From: Perca fluviatilis
Taxonomy: Eukaryota > Chordata > Actinopteri > Perciformes > Percidae
Direction: 5' to 3'
Assembly (NCBI RefSeq): GCF_010015445.1
Contig: NC_053133.1
Coordinates: 25,107,082 to 25,171,081, forward strand
DNA length: 64,000 bases
A model generated the notes under the pieces. It saw only the letters and a program-made list of their open reading frames with translations. It did not search any database and was not told the DNA's origin. Positions 25,701-37,200 of the stretch are shown here, piece by piece; positions within the stretch are counted from its first letter, which is position 1; each line of letters opens with the position of its first letter. The position numbers and the translations under genes are program-made.

Positions 25701-27582
25701 TGCTGTATAAGGTCTCCTGTTATCTGACATTATTAGCTTGTTAACACTGAAGCATCATTGTTAGAGCAGCATTAAGCTGTTGTAGCTGCTCGAGGTGGAG
25801 CTAGTTTGAACTACTTTATAAACCGTTTTGTAAGTAGTTTAGTCCAACCTAGGGCTCAGGCCCTCCAATGGCTCACCGGATAAATCTGAAGCGTCTTCAG
25901 ATGATTAATTAGAGTAGGAAATAGGAAAACAACAACGTTCTGATAAACTACTTTTTTTATTAATATCTTTTGGACTTTTATCGAAATTTTGCCTCTTTGA
26001 ACCTCGAAAATTCATTAAAGTGCTCATATTATTCTCATTTTCAGGTCCATAATTGTATTTAGAGGTTATATCAGAATAGGTTTACATGGTTTCATTTTCA
26101 AAAAACACCATATTTTTGTCGTACTGCACATTGCTGCAGCTCCTCTTTTCACCCTGGGTGTTGAGCTCTCTGTTTTATCTACAGAGTGAGACATCTCACT
26201 TCTGTTCCATCTTTGTTGGGAGTCGCACACACAGTACCTAGGTAAGGACTATTAGCCAGTCAGAAGCAGAGTGTGAGGGCGTGCCCTGACAGTAGCTAGG
26301 TAAGGACTACTAGCCAGTCAGAAGCAGAGTGTGAGGGCGTGCCCTGACAGTAGCTAGGTAAGGACTACTAGCCAGTCAGAAGCAGAGTTTGAGGGCGTGC
26401 CCTGACAGTACCTAGGTAAGGACTACTAGCCAGTCAGAAGCAGAGTATGAGGGCGTGCCCTGACAGTACCTAGGTAAGGACTACTAGCCAGTCAGAAGCA
26501 GAGTATGAGGGCGTGCCCTGACAATACCTAGGTAAGGACTACTAGCCAGTCAGAAGCAGAGTATGAGGGCGTGCCCTGACAATACCTAGGTAAGGACTAC
26601 TAGCCAGTCAGAAGCAGAGTATGAGGGCGTGCCCTGACAATACCTAGGTAAGGACTACTAGCCAGTCAGAAGCAGAGTATGAGGGCGTGCCCTGACAATA
26701 CCTAGGTAAGGACTACTAGCCAGTCAGAAGCAGAGTATGAGGGCGTGGCATGACAGTACCTAGGTAAGGACTACTAGCCAGTCAGAAGCAGAGTATGAGG
26801 GCGTGCTACGCTAGCAGCTAGGCGAGCATTATAACGTGTGTTACAAAGTGACCACGTTTGATTTCAAAACTGCTCCCAGCTGCATCACATAACACACAAG
26901 ACTGAATATTCACTGTGACGGATTACCAACGTCAAGCAGGGTTCAAGTCTCTGCAAGCTGAAACTCAAATGAACTGAAACTAATTGCAGCCTAGAACATA
27001 GAAAAAAATAACTTGTTGTGTAAACAATATGCAATTTGTAGTTAAAGGGCAAAAACGTGCATAACTGATGGTTTTGGAGCAGAAAATGAAAGATTTTCCT
27101 GATTTCTGACTGTTATAGTTCAGTCTGGTTTCCACTCCAGTCAGTCTGACTCAAATCCATTTATCATACCAAATGTGCGGCGATGGACACATCCTGCTCT
27201 ATTCCTGTAAAGTGACCCAGTTCCCTGACTTCCCAAGAGACTTTATCTATTTCCCTGACATTCTCTATCTCAAAGCCGCCTCTCTAAACTCCCCCACGCT
27301 AGTAAAAAGTGAAAAGGGTGCCCTTACAGGGGTTTGATCCGTCGGCCACCAGCAGCATGCGCAGCGAGCTCAGGTTGATGTCTTTCTGGTCTTTGTGGGC
27401 CACCAGAGCCCAGTGCATGTCTCTGGACTTCACACACGCTACCTTGGCTGCAGGGAGACACGCACACACACACACACACACACAGAGAAAGAGAGAAAAT
27501 TAGCATTTAATCTATTTGACAAACTGACTGTTTGACAGACAGGTGAATGGAGTTGAATTGACTGAGCTGAGTAGCAGGTGGG

Positions 27583-27661
<79 letters not shown>

Positions 27662-27765
27662 TGACCTTTGTACTGGCAGACTTTCTGGATCCATGACAGA
27701 GGGTTGACCTTCATCAGCGAGTAGGGCACGCTGATCACGTGCATCATGTTCATCACACTCTGCAC

Positions 27766-27803
<38 letters not shown>

Positions 27804-28095
27804 TGAACATTTAAGACTGAAAGGATTCTTTTTCTTTTACTTTATGGGCCCCTCCCCACATTCCACAGCTATTCATTCCCCCCTCCCCCCTCCCCCCTCC
27901 CCCAGTCTGACACCCCTGTCTAGTAGGCAGGTCTTACCGTGAGGATGCCGTTCCACAGGCCCACGTCCTTCTTAAAGTCCAGAACGTTCACTATGGTCTC
28001 CGCTACAGACAGAGAGGGAGAAAAAAAGGGATCAATCACTCAATTATGACCTGGAGGCTGAGCAGTGTGTGTGTGTCTGTGTGTGTGTGTGTGTG

Positions 28096-28155
<60 letters not shown>

Positions 28156-31100
28156 CGTGCGTGCGTGTGTGTCTGTGTGTGTGTGTGCCTACCCTCGGTG
28201 TAGCTGCAGGACTGGGTGAGAGCCTGGCAGTGTGTGAGCAGAGCGATCCTGGTCACCGTGACTCCCAGCACGCTGCCGTCCTTACAGGTTTTATACTGAG
28301 AAAATAAAGAGACGGATCAGTGAAATCAGACGAGACGGAGGCCTGCGCTACCTGTCATCAAGGTGCACTGTGTCCAATCCATCAACTAATTGATTCATTT
28401 CCTAATCATTTCATTCCTAGTGTACGTTAAAGTATTGTCAAGTGCTGCCTTTGCTGCTTTACTTAACCAAATTAAAATATGGAGATACAGCGATGACAAC
28501 TGAGTAGACACTTAATACGGGAACTTATATTAAATAAAATACGCTACTTTGTTAATTCAAGACTACAAAGTTCCTTTTTTTTATGTTGCATACATTTTAG
28601 CCACATTAGTAATTAAATCTCCAGCAGATGCAGCAAAGACCAGCAAAGAATGTGAGTTGGAGTCAACAGACAGGCTGAGGTCCCAGCTTCTGTTGAAGTG
28701 TCCACAATAAAAAAACAAAAACAAAAGAAGACACTTTATCAGCTGAGCCTGTTAGCTCACCTCTATGTAAGCAGTGTCGTTGTTTGCATCTTTGATGTGA
28801 GGGAACCAGTCTCTGGGAGGTTTGGAGAGGTGCTTGGACTCTGTTACAAACCACAGCAACTTGGGCCAACCTGCAGAGACAGAGAGGGAATATTATTATT
28901 ATTATTATTCATCTGAATAATACAACCAGAAAAAAAAAGACCCAGTTGTTTCACGTCACCCAAAATAATGAGGAAAAAAAAGAAGGAACTACAACAATTC
29001 ACATATTTCTATAAACATGCAAACACCTTCATTTAATCTCAAGTACTGTACTAAAGTAGAAAATACAATCTGAAGAAAAAAAATGATACAAGAACATTGA
29101 AAAAATGGACAAAAAAAAAAAGATTTAAAGGTGCCCTGCCATACAAAACCATTTTTACTTGCATTTTTGGAAATATGTTAGGTCCATATGTTTGTGTTAT
29201 GTTGTGAATGTGAAAATGAACTGCTACCTCCTCCGTCAGCTCTAGCCACTGAAAAGAAATAAGCAGAGAAATCAGACCAATCACAAAAGCGGGTCAGTCT
29301 GACATCATGTTGCCTGAGCTCATTACTATTCATGAGCTGGGTAAAGGATTGGGCTGGGTAAAGGATTCTGACAGTCAGGCTCTCATTGGCTAGCTGTTAG
29401 CCAATCAGATTCAAGCAGCTTAGCTTGTTGAATATTAATGAGAACTGGCAGAAATCGAGCTGAGTCTTCCTGCAGGCTTTCTATACCACGCTAGAATGGC
29501 TTGAAACAAGGTAACCAAGGCATTTTTTCCACAAAAAAATGTTACAGAGTCCATGGTAGAACTTCAGACATTACCACAAAGTCATGAAATACGTGCGGCA
29601 GGGCACCTTTAAAAAGGTGGGAAAAAAAGAACAAAAACATCAAAAAAGTACAAAACCCCCATGACAAAAAGATCGGAAAAAGTGACCAAAAAAAACTTGA
29701 AAAAAGGCAACAAAGACATCGGGAAAAGTGAGAAAAAGTGTCAACCAATTTTAGTTTTAAATTTTGACCCAGAAAAACCAAAAGTTGCAGGTCGACAGGA
29801 AGACAACACAAGGGTTAAAACTTTTTAGAGATGCGTGGTTCTCACCGGACGACGCTCCAAACATATGATGATCTTATAGACCATGATGCATTGCTGTAGG
29901 TTAAACTACCCAACTGTATATAAAGAAGTTCAAATGAGCCCAACCTTAAACATCTACAGCAGGGAAATGCAACGTACCCATGAACGCAGCAGTAATATTA
30001 ATCCAGAAACATCAGACAGAAGAGGAAAACACTGACGGGGAACATTTTACTGCAACATACACACTTTTACTGCTGAGTATACTTACATACCGGTACGTTT
30101 ATTTAAGTAATGTTTTGAATGCGGGAGTTTTACTTGTAATAGAGTATTTTTAGTAAAGGACCTGAGTAGTTCTTCCAACACTGGGAGTGACACAAAATTC
30201 CCAAATTATAATTTTACACCTGAAGTCAACATTTCAAACACACAACAACCATAATTTTTTAATTGATTGTTTAGAATGACTTTAAAGTCTGACTTTCCAA
30301 ATGGTTAACACATCCATTTAGAATGAAAGCTCGCTCCCTTTCTTCTCTTCTTCTAGTTTCCTCATGACGTGCCCTCCCCCCCCCACTCCCCCACTCCCAA
30401 CAGAGAAACATCTTTACAATCCTGCGATGATTGATGATTTTCACGCTCACCTTTGAACTGTGGGATCTCTCCTGTTGCGCTCTTGGGCAGTCCCTTGTGG
30501 CAGGCGTCACTGGTCAGCGCCACGGTAACGCCACAGCTTCCCAACAGGAATCCAATCTGCTGACTGCCGGCATCCTATTGGATGAGGAAGGGGGGGTGGG
30601 GGGGGGTGGGGAGAGCAGACAGTTACGCTCACTTTGCCATCAGAAATCATCCCACTGAATAAAAATCTCATTCAGTTTAAAGGCAGGTGTAGAAATAACT
30701 GGAATCATATTTTACTAAACGCTGTTGTTTCATCTTCTTTAACAACATGCCACATGCAGCACAGGTGTGGCTGACAGAAGTGCGGCACTGCCGCTGCACT
30801 CTTTCTTCAGCCCAAACCCGAAATTTTATGGAAAATCCTGCAGCACAAATGCAGGATGGGGGAAGGGGGGTTCTAGAGAGGCGGCCAACGTGCAGCAGTT
30901 TCTGCTGCCGCAGTCATCACTGTGTAACCGTGCCGACCCTGCGCTCACAGTGCTGCAGAGACCAGCAGCTGAGATCAGATACAGCAGTGGTTCTCAAATG
31001 GGGGTACGTGTACCCCAAGGGGTATTTTGGAGGACTGCAGGGGGTACATGAGCGTTTTTTTCTAATTTTTTGTCGCTGTTTTTGAAGTTAGTCTTTTTTT

Positions 31101-34100
31101 TATTTTTTGTCGCTTTTTGTCACTATTTTCAACCTGTTCTTGTCTTCCTTCTTTTTTTCAAAAAACAATTCCGCTTTTTACGACGTTTTTGTCACTGTTT
31201 TCTACGTTTTTGATAATATTTTCCACCTATTCTTGCCTTACTTCCTTCTTTCTACCGACTTTTTCCAAGTTTTTTTAGGTTTTTTAAGTTTGTGTTGCCT
31301 TTTTTCATCAGCATTTAAATGTTTTTTCAGTTACATGGCTGTTGTTTGGTAAATCTATCGCTGGTCAGGGGGTACTTGGCTTGAAAACACAATTCAAATG
31401 GGGTACATTATTGAAAACAGTTTGAGAACCACTGAGATACAGTGATACAACTGGCAGTTAAAAAAAAAAACCTTTTTGTGACAAAGCTTTTTGTCAAAGT
31501 AGCGAGTTCCAGGAGGCCCCGGCCGGGACGGTGGTGGGAAGATCAACAGTTGTAGCTTGGCTGATAACAGTGAGTCTTTCTGTGACGGCAAGCGCAGCAG
31601 GACGGCTCGTTTCTGACGGGATTCTCCGCTCGCTGTCGTTCAGACAGGATTATTTTCTCAGATAAACTTGTTGCTAGCAAACAAGCCAAGTCCGAAAACC
31701 CCAAAACATTGTTTCAACAGTGTGCGGTATCACTGAGATGTCCCCACACACACACAAACACAACTGAAATGAAACACAGCGGGGCGTCTGGAGCTCCCGG
31801 GCACGAGCTGAAAAAACCCCCCCGACGTGGCCGAGGCCGGGGAGGATTAACATTACACAGCAGCGCGGTGATAAAAAATCTCATTACCTGACCCTCCCGT
31901 AGAGAAACTAATCCTTAAACTAAAGGAGAGCTCCAGATAAGCTCCAGAGCGTTTGGTCCGGGCAGCGCAGCCAGGTGACAGGGTGTGACTCTGTCAAGGT
32001 ACAAAACAGTTATGTCTGGATTTCATAAACAGGAACGATTCCAGGACTTTTAAACTCTGTGCCACAGGGGGGGGACCAATAATTAGTAAGGTGTGGGGGG
32101 GAGCTGGTGAGGGGGACATTTTATCAGAATACCGCATAGAAAATCTGCTTAGAAACAACACAGTGTAATTCTGCTAAATCTTTGCCTGATTCCGACGGAA
32201 CCCGTCTTAATTTCTATCAATTTACACGTGCTCGGGCCGAGGGGGGTCCAATCATATTTCAGGAGGGGCGGTGCCACCCTGTGCTCCCCTCCCAGCCGCT
32301 GCCCCTGTTCATAAAAGTACCTTGCGGCTCAGGGGGACCTCGATGGGAACGGGGACCACCTCGGCCAGCAGACAGCCGTAGAAGGCCACCATGAAGGCCA
32401 CGGGGTCGTTGTTAGGAAACACCAGCGCCACCTGGGAGACGGCGAGACACAGGCCGGGGTCAGAGACACTGGGAAGCAGTGGTGGAATGTAACTAGGCAA
32501 GGCAAGGCAAGGCAGCTTTATTTGTATAGGACATTTCAGCAACAGGGCAATTCAAAGTGCTTTACATAAAACATTAAAGAGCAGTTAGAACACAATTAAA
32601 AGATTAAAAACAGATCAAATACGAGAATAAAATGTACAGTGCAGTATAAGAAATGAACAGTTATTGCTTTCCTAAGGATGTGCAAAGGACTTTATTTCTG
32701 TTACATTGATGGTTAGGAAAAGAAAAGAAAAATTGTGTATATGATGTGATTACATATATTTTGTACATTTTTCAATAAAAAATTTATCACAAAAAAGAAA
32801 TGAACAGTTATTTAAAGAAGGGCAACATCAAAAAGAAAGGTCTTCAGCCTTGATTTTAAAGAACTTAGAGTTGCGGCAGACCTGTAGTTTTCTGGGAGTT
32901 TGTTCCAGATATGTGGAGCATTAAAAACTGAACGCTGCTTCCCCCTGTTTAGTTCTGACTCTGGGGACAGAAAGCAGACCTGTCCCAGACCACCTGAGAG
33001 GTCTACTAACTACGTACATTTACTCAAGTACAAACGTTGAGGTACTTGTACTTTACGTCTTTTCTTTTCATGCCACTTTCTACTTCTACTCCGCTACATC
33101 TCAGAGAGAAATATTGTTTAACTCCACTACATTCATGACAGCCTAATTATTAGTTACTTTACAAATCAAGATTTTTGCACATAAAACACATGGAGTTTAT
33201 AAAATATGACGTTTTATTATAAATGAAACTACATAACAGTATAACGGCCCACAAGTCCAGCTGAAATGATTAGACCATTAAACACACTAAACTGTTTGGA
33301 TCCTTTCCAGTTTCTACGATGGGAGCATTTTTCTGCATTGAGTATTGAAGGCCAGTCAACCCGATTTCTCAGGGCTAAGGAAGTAAATTGAGAGTTTTTA
33401 AGCAACAAAGTCATTTATGTATCTCTGTATGCTAAATGAAGCTGGTGTTTATTTCATTTGTCAGATGACTTATAACCTGGATGACCCTTCTATGAGTCAG
33501 AGAGAATTCAAAAACAATGAATCATACATTTGTGGTTGAGAGGTTGTGGTATAATTCTAGCTGTATTTAAAGGTGCACTAGGTAAGCCTTCTAAAACTAA
33601 CTTTCTGTTATATTTGCTGAAACTGACCCTATAGACCAAATACGCCGCACTTTCGCCGCATAAATTGCAGATTTTGCGCAAAACATGCGGGGCTTGCATG
33701 CTTTCATAATCCCCGCATTTTCGTTGCAAAAAAAGTCACATATATCTTAGCAGAAAGTTGAAAAATGTTGCGTTTACTTCACACAAGAGCAGCCGTTTCC
33801 CCTGTTGCCATGGGAACCTAATGAAGTGATGTAATTACGCGACGTGAACATCATCGAAAAGCAGGGTGTTGGGGGAATAACTTTTTTTTCTCTTTTTCAT
33901 CAAACTGCAGTTTTTGCAAGTTCCCGCAATTTCATCGCATGAATATCATATAGCATATTCCATCGCATTTTTTAAGAAAACGTGCCGCATAATCAAGGAT
34001 TTTTGTCCGCAACAATCACAAAAAAACTCTGCATTTTTCAGGAAGGACTGTGAAGCAGGTCATTTAAAAAATGCACTAGTAGTGTAGTGCGATTTGCAAA

Positions 34101-34971
34101 AATCCACAGCTCCCTGTTCAGATGCACCAATCAGGGCATGTCAATCACTGCTCACGCACACACATTCATTCTCCCTTGTGGGGGGGGAGAGGGGGGCTTA
34201 GGAGACCGTTTTGGGCTGAGAAGTTGTTGATGTTCAAATATTTTGGCTAAGTCCTGGATCTTCCCAATCCTACCTACGGCACCTTTAAAGAAATAGTTTG
34301 ACATTCTATTTGCTTTGTTGTTGAGAGTCGGATGAGAAGGTCGACCCCACTGTCGTATCTGAAGATTCATATTGAACCAGCCAGCAGTTAGCTTAGCATA
34401 AAGACTGGAAAACAGGGGCAAACGGCTATCCGGACTCTGTGCAAAGGTTAAAAAAAACCACTTTGTTTTTGAACAGGTTAAACAAACGAGATATAAGGTG
34501 TTAATGAGTTATCGTTAGAGGTGCTGTTGGCAAATGTTTGTTAATGTTGGACAGAGCCAGGCTAGCTGTTGTCCTCTCTTTATGGCTGTGGTTTCATGAG
34601 AGTGGTGTCGATCTTCTCCTCTATCTCGCAGCAAGAACATGAACAAGCATTTTCCCCAGAATGTCAGACTATTTTCTTAAAAAGAAAAAATGGGATTATA
34701 GATTTCAAAACGAAAGCTCAGATTCATTAAGACATTGCACATCATGTTGACGAATACAACAATAACTTGCTGCAAATGAACAACATATGAATAAAATCAG
34801 CACAAAGAAACCGAAAGCCGTGTGAGGTGGTGGAGGAGTGTGACTCACCCGATCCCCCGGTCGCACCATGGGCTCCTGCTTGCTGCCCAGTTTGTGGAGG
34901 ATGTTGTAGGCAAGCTTGATGCTGCGAGACCACAGCTTCCCTGCAGGGAGCAGGGCACAGGACACGAGGGT

Positions 34972-35003
<32 letters not shown>

Positions 35004-36987
35004 GGGAGGGAGAAGGAGGGAGAGAGAAAGAGAGAGAGGAGGGAGAGAGAGAGAGGGAGAGAGAGGAGGGAGAGAAAGGGGGAGGAGAGAAAGAGAGAGA
35101 GAGGAGAGAGGAGGGAGCAGGGGAGGGAGAGAAAGAGGGTGAGGTGAGAGAAAGAGAGAGAAGGGGGAGGGAGGGAGGGGGGGAGGAGGGAGAGAAAGAG
35201 GGGGAGGAAGGGGGGGGAGGGACAGGAGAGGAGAGGGAGGAGAGGGGAGAAAGGGGGGGAGGGAGGGAGAGGAGAGGGAGAAAGAGAAGAGGAGAGAGGA
35301 GAGGAGGGAGAGAAAGAGGAGGAGGGAGAGAGAGAAAGTGGGGAGGGAGAGAGAGAGAGAAAGAGGAGGAGGGAGAGGGAGAGACGGAAAGAGAGAGAGG
35401 GAGAGAGAGAAAGAGGGGGAGGGAGAGGGAGAGAGAGGGAGGAGAGGAGGAGGGAGAGGGAGAGAGAGAAAAGAGAGGGAGAGAGAAAGAGGAGGAGGGA
35501 GAGAGGGAGAGAAAGAGAAGGGAGAAGGAGAGAGAGAGAGAGAAAGAGGAGGAGGGAGAGAGCGAAGGGGACCCTCCTCGGCAGTGCTGTGGAGGAAGGT
35601 CTGGCAATGCCAGCCTAAGTTGTACATAAGCAGCAGATGAAAGCATAGGAGTGCATGTCTGTGCACACGAGAGCGAGGAATCTTAATTTTAAAAATTTTG
35701 TATCTCAACTGCGGAGATATTCACTGTTATTTTTTTATAATTTCAGCATCCAGAACCACCTGGAGTGGGTACAACAGGAGAATATACAGTATCTCACAAA
35801 AGTGAGTACACCCCTCACATTTTAGTAAATATTTCATTATATCTTTTAATGGGACAACACTGAAGAAATTACCCTTTGCTACAATATAAAGTATTAAGTG
35901 TACAGCTTGTATAACAGTGTCAATGTGCTGTCCCCTCAAAATAACTCAACACACAGCCATTAATGTCTCAACAGCTGGCAACTAAAGTCATTCCACCCCT
36001 ATGTTAAATTCCCATAGAGGCAGGCAGATGTTTATTTTTAAAGGCCAGTTATTTCATGGATCCAGGATACTATGCATCCTGATACAGTTCCCTTGGCCTT
36101 TTAATTAAAATAGCCCCCCCACATCATCACATACCCTTCACCATACCTAGAGATTGGCATGGTTTGATTTCAGTTAGCATAAGAGCTGGTGATAGCATTG
36201 AGAGATGATTTTATGGAAAGTACCCCAATTACACTGTTATACAAGCTGTACACTTAATACTTTATATTGTAGCAAAGTGTAATTTCTTCAGTGTTGTCCC
36301 ATTAAAAGATATAATGAAATATTTACTAAAATGTGAGGGATGTGCTCACTTTTGTGAGATACTGTATTTGAATTCTTCGATGATCTTATTATACTGCTGC
36401 ACAAATACATAATGTAAATGAGCGACTGGAGGACAAGAGCGCCCGGTTACCATATGTGAGGACGTAGAGGGGCTTCCCCGCGGTGTCCAGGCTGGTGAGG
36501 CAGGGGGCTTTAGGAGAGATGGTGCCCCAGCGTTGGAGAGCAGCCTCCAGGGACGGCGGCCAGTTGGTGACCACGCCCAGCGCCTCGCCCCGCACCGGCA
36601 TCATCTCCGCCCCCTCTGGCCGCGGCTGATTAGGGTCCGGCTGCTGGACTGGAGATGAGGAGACAGACAGTGTCATCAGCTCACACACACCTTCAGCGTT
36701 TCACGGTTTGTTCTCGCTCGGGGGGGGGGGGACGACACCACATGGAAACATTTAGCCGAAGCCAGTGGCAGTGAGACGGCTGTGAAGAAGCACACTCAAA
36801 TCCACTCATAATTAATTAGGTGGAGCTGTTGTTAACACAGATGAACTGTGGGAATGTAAAATGTAGGGGTGTACGATTCAGAAAATGTCACATTCGATTC
36901 CGATTTTTAGGCTCACGATTCGATTCAATATCGATGTAAATGTAGTTACTTTTCGTATGTATGTATGTATGTATGTATGTATGTATG

Positions 36988-37027
<40 letters not shown>

Positions 37028-37152
37028 TATCCATATTATTCATGTGGATTTGTTTGTTATTTTAATATCCTGTTAAGATGTATGTGTATGTTGTATGTGA
37101 TGTCTGTAAGCTACTGGGACCTTGAATTTCCCCTTGGGGATCAATAAAGTAA

Positions 37153-37200
<48 letters not shown>

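Noticed and set aside
26234..26813. CRISPR-like array (regular direct repeats)
   Set aside because: Units are contiguous 58-bp copies with no unique spacers, inside a MITE in a vertebrate intron. The same applies to 42690-43050 and 51435-51988.
34705..35708. Open frames of 230-310 codons rich in Pro/Ser/Leu or Glu/Arg/Gly
   Set aside because: Readings of the polypurine tract; the only real part is exon 10 at 34849-34940.
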